64,000 bases of DNA from Pelagibacteraceae bacterium AG-426-M19 (lineage in GTDB: Bacteria > Pseudomonadota > Alphaproteobacteria > Pelagibacterales > Pelagibacteraceae), in the NCBI GenBank assembly GCA_003210025.1, contig QCNW01000001.1:149324-213323 (forward strand). Reading direction: 5' to 3'. The notes below the pieces were generated by a model. It was not told where the DNA came from, did no database searches, and was given only the letters and a program-made list of their open reading frames with translations. Positions 26,517 through 34,417 of the stretch are shown here, piece after piece. Made by a program: the position numbers and the translations under genes. Numbering within the stretch: the first letter of the stretch is position 1; every line of letters begins with the position of its first letter.

Positions 26517-27210
26517 TTTTCTCTCCTATTACAAAAGCAATAGTTCCAGCTACAAATCCACCAATCAAAACACACCAATCAGGACTAATAAGATAAAATA
26601 AGGGTCCTAAGATAGCTCCTAAAATTATTGAAACATTTAACTGTATAGACTTCATCACCCCAATCATTGTACAAGTAAAATAAATTGGATTAATAATAGC
26701 TAGTCCAATCATCATTTCTCTATTTAAGAAATCAGCTGAATAATAACCTAAAATAGTTGAAAAAATTGCTATCAACCAAGTTGCAGTTCCAATCCCTATC
26801 CAAAAATCGACTCTATATTTTTTTTCAATTTCTTTATAATTATTTTTTAGAATTAACCACGAAGATACTGCAACAAAATGACATGAAAGATAATACTTCC
26901 ATCTCGGTTGGCTTTGATGTTTTAATAATGGCATTAAAGATACAGTCATCGGATACAATCTTGCATTCACTAACCAAACTGCAAAAAATAAATTAAGTAA
27001 CGAAACTCCAATCAAAATCGATTCTGCCATCACAAGTGAACCAGGTAAAGCATAAGTTAAAAAAGTAGAAAAAATACTTTCTTGAATTGTAAAGCCTAAA
27101 TTTTTAAGTAGCGCACCTATTGCTAAAAAACTTAAACCAAGTGCAATTGCAGGGCTATCGAATTCTTTTGCACAAAGAATTCCTTTAAAAAAATATTTTG
27201 AATTAATCAT
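26506..27210 (-). CDS. azlC: AzlC family branched-chain amino acid exporter
   Basis: The 234-residue protein is an AzlC membrane protein with about six helices; conserved features include the GLSFLAIGALLKNLGFT segment and NARLYPMTVSLMPLLKH in the middle, with the Arg-Leu-Tyr motif usual for the family. It overlaps livF by 4 bases and azlD by 11. Having an export pair in one operon with two branched-chain-type importers suggests control of amino acid pools. Confidence 0.85.
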   Translation of the reverse strand: MINSKYFFKGILCAKEFDSPAIALGLSFLAIGALLKNLGFTIQESIFSTFLTYALPGSLVMAESILIGVSLLNLFFAVWLVNARLYPMTVSLMPLLKHQSQPRWKYYLSCHFVAVSSWLILKNNYKEIEKKYRVDFWIGIGTATWLIAIFSTILGYYSADFLNREMMIGLAIINPIYFTCTMIGVMKSIQLNVSIILGAILGPLFYLISPDWCVLIGGFVAGTIAFVIGEKNVS

Positions 27211-27992
27211 CCGCCTAAGAATAGACGTCCAACATCATCATTTTTAAGTAAATCATCACCTCTTCCGGCTATTGCCGTTTGTCCAGATACTAATACATAT
27301 CCAATATCAGAAAACTCTAGACCTTTTTTGGCATTTTGCTCAACTAGAATAATTGTTTTCTTTTCATTTTTTTGTAAGTCTCCCAAAATTTCAAATACCA
27401 TATCAATATATCTTGGCTCCAATCCAATAGAAGGTTCATCGACCAGAAGAACAGAGGGCTTCATTACTAAAGCTCTAGATATTTCTAATAATCTTCTTTC
27501 TCCACCTGATAATACTTTTGCCGGTTGATTTCTTCTATTCCTTAATCTTTCGTATTTATCTAAAATCTTTTCTGCTTCTTGATATGACTCTTCGGTTTTA
27601 TCTTTGATAAAACCTCCCATTAACAAATTTTCCTCAACAGTCATATCTGGAAAAACTGAATTATCTTGTAGGATATAAGCTATACCAACTGACTTTAATT
27701 TTTCAGCTGGAGTTAAATTTGTTATTTCTTTTCCATCAATTTCTATTTTGCCAGAAAAAATATTTGTAAATCCATATATTGAGTGAAGTATTGTTGATTT
27801 ACCTGCTCCATTAGGACCAATTAAACATAATGATTGTGCTTTGCTTACAAATAAATCAAAATTATGTAAAATTTCCATTTTACCATATCCAGCATTCAAA
27901 TTTTTTATTGTTAAATGAGTATCTTCAGAAGATAAGTTTTTTAGGTCTTCTGCACCAGGTGCTTTACCTAAAACTTCATATTGATTAGACAT
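27207..27992 (-). CDS. livF: Branched-chain-amino-acid-type ABC ATPase LivF (second copy)
   Basis: The 261-residue ATPase has an extra 25 or so residues before the ATPase core, then Walker A IGPNGAGKSTILHSI, signature LSGGERRLLEISRAL and Walker B VLLVDEPSIGLEP. The C-terminus IILVEQNAKKGLEFSDIGYV is the LivF end. It shares order and sequence blocks with the LivF at 22.4 kb. It abuts livG (1-base overlap) and azlC (4-base overlap). Confidence 0.92.
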   Translation of the reverse strand: MSNQYEVLGKAPGAEDLKNLSSEDTHLTIKNLNAGYGKMEILHNFDLFVSKAQSLCLIGPNGAGKSTILHSIYGFTNIFSGKIEIDGKEITNLTPAEKLKSVGIAYILQDNSVFPDMTVEENLLMGGFIKDKTEESYQEAEKILDKYERLRNRRNQPAKVLSGGERRLLEISRALVMKPSVLLVDEPSIGLEPRYIDMVFEILGDLQKNEKKTIILVEQNAKKGLEFSDIGYVLVSGQTAIAGRGDDLLKNDDVGRLFLGG

Positions 27993-28732
27993 TATTGAGC
28001 CCCCAAATACGCATCTACTACTCTTTTGTCATTTTTAATTTCATCTGGAGTGCCATTTGCAAGCATTTTGCCGTGAGCAAGGCAAAATATATCTTCAGCT
28101 AATTGCATTATTACTCTCATATTGTGTTCAATAACAAGCAATGTAATCCCAAAATCTTGATTAACTTTGATCAATCTATCAATAATTCCATTAATTAAAG
28201 TAGGATTTATACCTGCTGTTGGCTCGTCTAATAATAGCATTTCTGGTTCATTCATTAGTGCCATTGCAAGTTCTAATAATTTTTGTTGGCCAAAAGATAA
28301 GTCTCCTGCTCTTAGTTTTCTTTTTTGATACAATCCAACAAAATTAAGTAAGTTTTCTGCTTTTTCTGTAAGCTCTTTAGGGATTTTTGAGAATATTTTA
28401 AGCAAACTCTCATCACTACCTTTGTGACTAATAAGCATGTTATCTACACAATTTAATTTTCCATATATCCTCGTTTGTTGAAATGTTCTTAGTAATCCTA
28501 GTTTTGCAATTACAGGGACAGGTAACTCTGATACTTCTTTTCCGTTAAACTTAATTGAACCTTTGTCTATTGGATAAGTACCAACTATCGAATTAAACAA
28601 TGTAGTTTTTCCAGATCCATTTGGGCCTATAAGACCAACTATTTTTCCTTTTTCAACAGACATTGAAATGTCAACATTAGCTTTAACACCACCAAATGAT
28701 TTACTTACATTGTTGACTTCTAAAATACTCAT
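27992..28732 (-). CDS. livG: Branched-chain-amino-acid-type ABC ATPase LivG (second copy)
   Basis: The 246-residue ATPase has Walker A GLIGPNGSGKTTLFNSIVG, the LivG block LLRTFQQTRIYGKLNCVDN, signature LSFGQQKLLELAMAL (SFGQ instead of SGGQ, a common LivG variant) and Walker B LLLDEPTAGINP. It overlaps livM by 4 bases and livF by 1, so the ATPase pair is co-translated with its permease. Confidence 0.92.
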   Translation of the reverse strand: MSILEVNNVSKSFGGVKANVDISMSVEKGKIVGLIGPNGSGKTTLFNSIVGTYPIDKGSIKFNGKEVSELPVPVIAKLGLLRTFQQTRIYGKLNCVDNMLISHKGSDESLLKIFSKIPKELTEKAENLLNFVGLYQKRKLRAGDLSFGQQKLLELAMALMNEPEMLLLDEPTAGINPTLINGIIDRLIKVNQDFGITLLVIEHNMRVIMQLAEDIFCLAHGKMLANGTPDEIKNDKRVVDAYLGAQ

Positions 28733-29781
28733 TTTAATTCTACCTGTGCTTTTCGATCAGCTTCATCAACAACTTCACCAAATCTTTCTGGATATTTTTC
28801 TCTCAACCATCCCATTAATCCTTCTGGGAAATAAATTACTATAACTACAATTAAAACTCCTAATGCAACATACTGCCAACCAAGAAAGAATGTCCAAAAA
28901 CCCTCTTTAAAAAAGTGAAATAGAGTTGCGCCTATAATTGGGCCCCATAAAGTCCCCTTACCTCCAAGGATTGCCATCAAAACCATGAATACTCCCATTT
29001 CTCTTCCATCGAATGCAACATCAGTTGAATCGATATAACCAACTAAACCTCCCATTATTCCACCTGCAAGACCACAAAAGAAAGCTGAAATCATCCATCC
29101 AGTTATTTTGTATTTCATAGTCTCAATTCCCATTGCTTCAGCTTTGTCTTCATTATCTCTGATTGCATTAAGAATTAATCTAAACCTCGTAGTGTAAATT
29201 GCTCTTACAGCAATAAATGTTAGCACAAGTGCTCCAAAACTTAAAAAATAAAAAAATTCACCTCTTGCCTCAAGACCTCCTATGTTTGGAAAAGGAGGAG
29301 TGGTAAAGCCCTGTCCGGCTCCAATAATTTCAATACCTCCAGAAATTTCTCCTGCTGCAACTCCTAAACCTAATGTACAAATTGCAAAGTAATGACCTCT
29401 TAATCCTAAAATTGCATAACCAATTAATCCTGCAACAATTGTAGGAACAACGGCTGCAACTACCAGACCAACTGCCATGCCTTGAAAGAATTGTGAAGGT
29501 GTGTGAACGAAAGTTTTTTCACCACCACTTTCTGTCCATTCTGCCAATGGGAAAAACATACCAACTTGAACAGATGCACAAAGATACATTCCCAAACCAT
29601 AAAAAAGAATATTGCCAAATGTGTTGTAGCCCATTTCACCGCCTTGGATATTCCAAGTGGTTGCAAGGACAATTAATACACACAGAATCGATAATTGAAC
29701 TTTAAAAGCTGGAAAAATAAATGGTGCAACTAAACCAAATACCAAAATTCCTATATATAAAATCCAACTATTTTTGTTCAT
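28729..29781 (-). CDS. livM: Branched-chain-amino-acid-type ABC permease LivM (second copy)
   Basis: The 350-residue membrane protein has the LivM domain: NIQGGEMGYNTFGNILFYGL near the start, GLRGHYFAICTLGLGVAAGE in the middle, the ATPase-contact loop FRLILNAIRDNEDKAEAMG and a C-terminal cytoplasmic tail rich in Arg and Glu. It overlaps the short gene upstream by 14 bases. Compared with the LivM at 20.1 kb it has normal length. Confidence 0.9.
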   Translation of the reverse strand: MNKNSWILYIGILVFGLVAPFIFPAFKVQLSILCVLIVLATTWNIQGGEMGYNTFGNILFYGLGMYLCASVQVGMFFPLAEWTESGGEKTFVHTPSQFFQGMAVGLVVAAVVPTIVAGLIGYAILGLRGHYFAICTLGLGVAAGEISGGIEIIGAGQGFTTPPFPNIGGLEARGEFFYFLSFGALVLTFIAVRAIYTTRFRLILNAIRDNEDKAEAMGIETMKYKITGWMISAFFCGLAGGIMGGLVGYIDSTDVAFDGREMGVFMVLMAILGGKGTLWGPIIGATLFHFFKEGFWTFFLGWQYVALGVLIVVIVIYFPEGLMGWLREKYPERFGEVVDEADRKAQVELK

Positions 29782-29950
29782 ACAAACTCTCTATTTTATC
29801 TCTAAAATCTTTATCAACTGTAAAATAATGTCCATTTTCTTCATGAAGACTAGATCCTGTTGAATGATATTCATCTAAATGTTTTTTAAATTTTTCAATA
29901 TCTATTTCTATCATTTTGCCATTATCGTCTTTAATTTTAGCTTTTCTCAC
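29768..29950 (-). CDS. Small conserved-looking protein of 60 residues between livH and livM
   Basis: A 60-codon ORF is locked between livH (4-base overlap, ATGA) and livM (14-base overlap). The product is highly charged (MRKAKIKDDNGKMIEIDIEK, then KHLDEYH and VDKDFRDKIESLYEQK) with no membrane segment or signal, and predicted to be partly helical. The tight fit at both ends, its own reading frame and the ordinary codon use argue that it is a real gene. It may be a cytoplasmic regulator or assembly factor of the transporter. I recognise no family. Confidence 0.68.
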   Translation of the reverse strand: MRKAKIKDDNGKMIEIDIEKFKKHLDEYHSTGSSLHEENGHYFTVDKDFRDKIESLYEQK

Positions 29951-30840
29951 TTTAAATACTCTCTCTTTCTTGAAAGTTTAAATCTTCTGTAAACTAAAAT
30001 TAAAACTAATAATAAAAATACTGAACCAATTCTAAATTCAGTACCAAGAATGTAATCTGCAAATTCTTCAAATATTCCTAATCCCATACCTGACATAGCA
30101 ACTCCAGGTAAATTTCCTAATCCTGCAACAATTACAATCATAAATGATCTTATAGTGTATGGTAATCCCATGTAAGGGTGGATCGTAAATGTTATTGAAA
30201 TTAAAGCTCCTGCTACACCGCATAGTGCAGCATTTATTCCAAAAGTTGCTGCGTAAACTTTTTCAGTATCAACACCTAATATCTTTGCAGCTCTTGCATT
30301 TTGAGCTGTTGCTCTGATAGCACGACCTAATTTTGATCTTTTCATATAAACTACTAAACAAATTGCAAAGACAATACTTATAAAAGCAGAAAATATTTTA
30401 GAGTTTGGTAAAACAACATTATTATCAAATAGCATTGTAGTTCCATAACCAGAATTAGCTAAAACAACGTCTGCTCCAAATGCGAAGTTCATTAATTGCA
30501 TGAAAAGAATACTAATTCCAAATGTTGCCAATATTGAAATAAATAGATCTCTGTCTACAACTTTATTTATTACTAATTTATAAATTGCAATTCCAACAAA
30601 ATACATAATTATAGGAGAAACAATTACTCCCCAGGCTGGATGAATGCCGTAGAGATACATAAAGTATGCAATGTATCCTCCTAAGATTACAAGGTCTCCC
30701 TGTGCAATGTTTATTATATTCATGACACCCCATTGCAGTGCCATTCCATAAGCGATTAATGCAAAAAGTATTCCAAGTAAAAGTCCATCAAGACATGCTT
30801 GAATGGTTATCATTGGATATTGGAAGACTAAAAAATCCAT
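29947..30840 (-). CDS. livH: Branched-chain-amino-acid-type ABC permease LivH (second copy)
   Basis: The 297-residue membrane protein has the LivH features NIINIAQGDLVILGGYIAY at the N-terminus, the ATPase-contact loop SKLGRAIRATAQNARAAKIL and the C-terminal GLGNLPGVAMSGMGLGIFEE. It is the first permease gene after an intrinsic terminator that separates it from the binding protein gene, so its expression depends on read-through. Confidence 0.91.
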   Translation of the reverse strand: MDFLVFQYPMITIQACLDGLLLGILFALIAYGMALQWGVMNIINIAQGDLVILGGYIAYFMYLYGIHPAWGVIVSPIIMYFVGIAIYKLVINKVVDRDLFISILATFGISILFMQLMNFAFGADVVLANSGYGTTMLFDNNVVLPNSKIFSAFISIVFAICLVVYMKRSKLGRAIRATAQNARAAKILGVDTEKVYAATFGINAALCGVAGALISITFTIHPYMGLPYTIRSFMIVIVAGLGNLPGVAMSGMGLGIFEEFADYILGTEFRIGSVFLLLVLILVYRRFKLSRKREYLK

Positions 30841-30860
30841 AGTTTAATTTTGATTTTTAT

Positions 30861-30890
30861 AAAAAAAAGCCCCCTATTTCTAGGGGGCTT
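30861..30890 (-). terminator. Intrinsic terminator between binding protein and permease genes
   Basis: On the minus strand a 10-bp stem (AAGCCCCCTA / TAGGGGGCTT) with a 4-base loop is followed by a run of T. It lies 12 bases after the stop codon of the second liv binding protein and before livH. It should stop most transcripts and allow more binding protein than permease to be made, or protect the upstream message end. Confidence 0.88.
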
Positions 30891-30902
30891 AATTATTTTT
30901 TT

Positions 30903-32141
30903 TTATCTTTCAGACCACTTTGGTACTGGGTGTATTAACTCTGCTGAAGCCCATTTTAATGGAGCAACAACTTTATTTTCACACTTACCAGCATCATCAC
31001 ACATTACTTGAAAAAGTACCATTGGTTTGTCAACATTTTGACCACCAGGTGCAAATTTAATATTTCCATAGAATGTTTGCATGTTAGTTGCAGCAAGAGC
31101 ATCTCTTACTTTTTTCTGATCAAAAGTATTTGCTCTTTCAAAAGCATCTTTAAATACTAACAGTGCAGCTGAAGACTCTGCAGATTGATATGGTGGGTCA
31201 TAGCCAAATTCTTTTTCAAAATCTGCCGCATATGTCATACCATCTTTAAAGAAATCATCTTTGTAAGTTAATGTTTTATGCCATTGAGAAGCACATAATG
31301 CATATTGAGAATTTTTACCATGTTGCTTTGATAATTTTGCAGCATCACAGTGTGTCATTGCCAACATCGGAACATCAACTTTCATTTCTGAAATTTGTCT
31401 TATTGCTGTTAAAGCTCCTTTTGTATGACCTGAAACAACCAATACATCTGGCTTCATTTGTTTTACTTTAACTAATGTAGCAGCCATATCATTAAGCTCT
31501 TTTGGAAGTTTGTCGTCGATTATAATTTCAGATCCAGTTTCTTTAGCAGCATCTAAAATACCTAATCTTACGTCTTGTGAGAAAGCATCTTGCTCAAAAG
31601 CTTGTGCAATTCTTACACCTTTACCACCATTTAATTCAACAGCTGTTCTTATTGCTACATCAAGATATAAGTTTGCTGGTGCTAATACAGCAAATAGATA
31701 TTTGTAACCTTTTGTAAATAAAGATCTAGAAGCACCGTTAGCCTCAACCATTGGTACACCATATTTTTCTGTTACTGGTGCAATTGCTTTTGTCAAACCT
31801 GAACTGTATGGCCCAAGCATGAACTCTACTTTATCTTGTGAGATTAATCTTTCTGCAAGCTGAGCTGCTCTTTTTGGGTTTGACTCATCATCGTAATAAA
31901 TAATATCAAACTTATAAGTTTTTCCCCCAACTTTTACTCCACCCATGCTGTTAATTCTATCAACAGCCATGTTGTAGCCGTTTTGAGTATGAACACCATT
32001 AGATGAGTATTTTCCAGTTAAAGAGATTGCAGCACCTAAAATAATTTTATCTCCAACTACTTTTGCAAACGATACAACTGAAGTTGAAAATAATAATGCT
32101 ATTGCAGAAACAAATGTAATTAAAATGTTTTTTATTTTCAT
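30903..32141 (-). CDS. Branched-chain-amino-acid-type ABC substrate-binding protein (second copy)
   Basis: The 412-residue protein has a signal peptide (about residues 1-26, ending VSFAK) and the LivK/Peripla_BP_6 fold: LGAAISLTGKYSSNGVHTQN, ISQDKVEFMLGPYSSGLTKA and VPMVEANGASRSL. It would bring an amino acid, amide or related solute to the LivHMGF permease downstream. A strong ribosome site (AAGGGGA) and a TTAATTAA repeat precede the ATG. Only moderate resemblance to the binding protein at 18.8 kb is visible, so the substrates probably differ. Confidence 0.9.
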   Translation of the reverse strand: MKIKNILITFVSAIALLFSTSVVSFAKVVGDKIILGAAISLTGKYSSNGVHTQNGYNMAVDRINSMGGVKVGGKTYKFDIIYYDDESNPKRAAQLAERLISQDKVEFMLGPYSSGLTKAIAPVTEKYGVPMVEANGASRSLFTKGYKYLFAVLAPANLYLDVAIRTAVELNGGKGVRIAQAFEQDAFSQDVRLGILDAAKETGSEIIIDDKLPKELNDMAATLVKVKQMKPDVLVVSGHTKGALTAIRQISEMKVDVPMLAMTHCDAAKLSKQHGKNSQYALCASQWHKTLTYKDDFFKDGMTYAADFEKEFGYDPPYQSAESSAALLVFKDAFERANTFDQKKVRDALAATNMQTFYGNIKFAPGGQNVDKPMVLFQVMCDDAGKCENKVVAPLKWASAELIHPVPKWSER

Positions 32142-32167
32142 TTATTCCCCTTTAATTAATTAATTAA
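32142..32167 (-). promoter_or_regulatory. TTAATTAA repeat and strong ribosome binding site
   Basis: On the minus strand a 16-base TTAATTAATTAATTAA stretch (32152-32167) leads straight into AAGGGGA (32146-32152), 4 bases before the ATG of the binding protein. The element mirrors the leader of the betaine binding protein at 8881-8907. Confidence 0.5.
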
Positions 32168-32229
32168 TAAAGTTTAAATTAATAACAAAATTTATTTAAT
32201 TGCAAGTGGGAGTAGTAGCGCAATATACC

Positions 32230-32844
32230 TTAGTATTGTTGGGTAAATGCAATAATTATTGCAATAAAAATAATTACACAAGCAGAAATTGTATTTATAA
32301 TTTTAGGATTGGCTTTTATCCAAACAATTAACTTATTAGCTAAAACTGCATAACCAACCAAAGATAGAAAATCTAATACGACATAAGTCGTAATTAAAAT
32401 AATAAACTGAATAATATAATTAGAATTAAAATCAATAAATTGTGGAAATATAAATGGAAAGAACATCCATGCTTTAGGACTTGTCCCTGCTACTAAAAAT
32501 CCATCTTTATAAAATGAAAAAAAACTTTTATCGGAAATATCTTTTGTATTTATATCCTTAGGTCTCGATTTATAAATATCATATGCAAGATATAATAAAT
32601 AAGCGATACCCAACCATTTTAATGTATTTAAAATTGTTGGATTGTCTGACAAAAAAGATCCGATTACAAAAATTACTAAAGTTGCCTGAAATATATTTGC
32701 AGTTACATCTCCTAACGCAGTCCAAACACACTTTTGAACTCCATAATTCATTGAGTAAGAAATAATTACAATTCTAGGTGTTCCAGGAGTAATGAACATA
32801 AAAATGATAATCTGTAAAAAAAGGATAAAATCTAAGGGAAGCAT
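32230..32844 (-). CDS. LysE family amino acid exporter
   Basis: The 204-residue protein has the LysE/RhtB layout of six helices: FMFITPGTPRIVIISYSMNY at the N-terminus (P-G-P-type motif, here PGTPR), LKWLGIAYLLYLAYDIYKSR in the middle and AGTSPKAWMFFPFIFPQF in the third helix region. It exports an amino acid or homoserine-type compound. It is 88 bases upstream of the liv binding protein and may or may not share its transcript. The region before its start may fold (32845-32920). Confidence 0.86.
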   Translation of the reverse strand: MLPLDFILFLQIIIFMFITPGTPRIVIISYSMNYGVQKCVWTALGDVTANIFQATLVIFVIGSFLSDNPTILNTLKWLGIAYLLYLAYDIYKSRPKDINTKDISDKSFFSFYKDGFLVAGTSPKAWMFFPFIFPQFIDFNSNYIIQFIILITTYVVLDFLSLVGYAVLANKLIVWIKANPKIINTISACVIIFIAIIIAFTQQY

Positions 32845-32920
32845 TTTGTGGATAGCCCTAAAAAACCGGGAGCTAAAGATGGCTAGATAGGACTATCTAA
32901 AAGTGATAATATCATAGCCT
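32845..32920 (-). promoter_or_regulatory. Possible two-state RNA leader upstream of the LysE gene
   Basis: On the minus strand TAGATA and TATCTA (32884-32899) can form a hairpin with loop GTCC. The GATAGTCC part (32890-32897) can instead pair over 8 bases with GGGCTATC (32851-32858), which lies about 6 bases before the LysE ATG. The two pairings exclude each other, and the second would cover the ribosome site. I recognise no known riboswitch class. Confidence 0.3.
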
Positions 32921-32964
32921 TAAGTATTTGCATTAAAATAATTTTTGAAATTTGTTTAATTTTG

Positions 32965-33261
32965 ATGAAAAAAAGTCACAGACCTACAACTAGAGTTAAG
33001 AATCCAGAACCTCCATTGGAGAGTCCAGATTGGGTCATATGGGCGGCTTGGGCCGATAGGATTACATTTGAAGAAATCGAAAAAAAAACCGGTAAGACTG
33101 AAAGTGAAGTTATTAAGATTATGAGAAGATCTTTAAAACCCTCTTCTTTTAGATTGTGGAGAAAAAGAGCAAGTTCACAAAGCATAAAACACCGAAAAAA
33201 ATTTGAATACTCAAGAAAATTAATCAAATCAAAGATAAATAAAAACGACTATCTACTATAG
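32965..33261 (+). CDS. TIGR03643 family (DUF2805-like) protein
   Basis: The 98-residue protein resembles the TIGR03643 family of small proteins found in marine and other bacteria. The family pattern is visible: PDWVIWAAWADRITFEEIEK, then TGKTESEVIKIMRRSLKPSS and FRLWRKRASSQSIKHRKKF. The first part looks like a helix-turn-helix-type arrangement, so DNA or RNA binding is possible. I start it at the ATG at 32965 after a TTG. It is 31 bases upstream of a glutaredoxin gene. Function unknown. Confidence 0.78.
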   Translation: MKKSHRPTTRVKNPEPPLESPDWVIWAAWADRITFEEIEKKTGKTESEVIKIMRRSLKPSSFRLWRKRASSQSIKHRKKFEYSRKLIKSKINKNDYLL

Positions 33262-33292
33262 TAATTTATAAAACTAAGATTATATATAATAA

Positions 33293-33547
33293 ATGAAAAA
33301 GATTATCGTCTACTCTGGACCAATGTGTGGTTTTTGTGATGCTGCAAAACGTTTACTAACAAGAAATAATTTAAACTATACCGAAATAGACGTATCATTG
33401 AAAGAAGGTTTAAGGGAAGAAATGATAAAAAAAGCAAATGGCAAAAGAACCATACCTCAAATATTTTTTGACGACTATCATGTAGGAGGATATCAAGAGC
33501 TAAGAGAACTTGAAAAAGCAGGTAATTTAATTTCTAGCTTAAAATAA
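33293..33547 (+). CDS. grxC: Glutaredoxin (GrxC type)
   Basis: The 84-residue protein is a glutaredoxin with the dithiol site MCGFCDAAK (Cys-x-x-Cys, here CGFC rather than CPYC), the TIPQIFF cis-proline block and GGYQELREL, which binds glutathione. It reduces disulfides and mixed glutathione disulfides in the cytoplasm. It converges on the secreted protein gene with 3 bases between. Confidence 0.9.
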   Translation: MKKIIVYSGPMCGFCDAAKRLLTRNNLNYTEIDVSLKEGLREEMIKKANGKRTIPQIFFDDYHVGGYQELRELEKAGNLISSLK

Positions 33548-33550
33548 ATT

Positions 33551-34417
33551 TTATTTTATCGTAATAGTTACGATTGGTTCCTCTGGATAGAAAGAACACA
33601 TCCCATCATTAGCAGATGGTGTACCAGATCCTTGGCTATTACTTACTTCTTGTACTCCTAAAGCATTTCTTGTTCCAAATGAAATATCAATAGTTGGTGC
33701 AATTAATGACACTGTGTATGGACTGGTTAATTTGTAAATAAATTGTACATCATCAGTAGAAAGTGAAGATCTCATAGTTCGCATAGCTATTGCAGATGTT
33801 AGTTCAGATGCATCTTTAGCATAATTCCAATTCCAACTTGTATTTTTTTGTGAACAACTCGCATTTAAGCATTGTGTATAATTCGCTGTACTTTCGTCTG
33901 ACTGTCTTCCATTAGTCAAATATAAGTTCATTTCTGCATTTGTTCCACCTTCAGCTACTGCAACTTTATGTGTGTACTTATCAGTTGCTTCATCGTTTTG
34001 ATATTGTGAGTCAGCTGTTGCAATAGTTACACAATTATCGGTATCATCAGATCCACCTGTATCAAGTGCACTTTCGGATTTAATTTTAAATTTTCTATCA
34101 ATTGTAACTCTCATATGTGTATAGGTTTCACCTAGTGGTAGTAAAGCTGGATCTCCGTAGGTTGCTGCAGCAGAGCCAGCACTGACAGAAGCTATATCAA
34201 CTTCTTTATCTCCACTACCTATCACAACTGCATTATGGCAAGCAGCTGCAGTATTAACATCATCAAAATCTACAACGGTATAACCAGTACATAATTCTAC
34301 CTTTCTCATTATTACTTTATATACATCTGTGTTTCCTGTTCCAGTAGCAGCAATTGCAATTTTATTGCATAAAACAAACATGAATATAAATAACGTCGTT
34401 TTAAAAAGTTTTAACAT
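33551..34417 (-). CDS. Secreted protein of unknown function coupled to a beta-barrel
   Basis: The 288-residue protein starts with a signal peptide (about residues 1-23, ending IAIAA). The mature part is rich in Ala, Ser, Thr and Asp and has several cysteines (around VELCTGYT, AAACHNA, DNCVTI, QCLNASCSQK, MCSFYPEEP), consistent with disulfides. It looks like a beta-rich extracellular protein and ends with PIVTITIK. Its ATG overlaps the upstream barrel gene's stop codon by 1 base, so the two are co-translated. No family recognised; it may be the partner or surface cargo of the barrel. Confidence 0.72.
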   Translation of the reverse strand: MLKLFKTTLFIFMFVLCNKIAIAATGTGNTDVYKVIMRKVELCTGYTVVDFDDVNTAAACHNAVVIGSGDKEVDIASVSAGSAAATYGDPALLPLGETYTHMRVTIDRKFKIKSESALDTGGSDDTDNCVTIATADSQYQNDEATDKYTHKVAVAEGGTNAEMNLYLTNGRQSDESTANYTQCLNASCSQKNTSWNWNYAKDASELTSAIAMRTMRSSLSTDDVQFIYKLTSPYTVSLIAPTIDISFGTRNALGVQEVSNSQGSGTPSANDGMCSFYPEEPIVTITIK

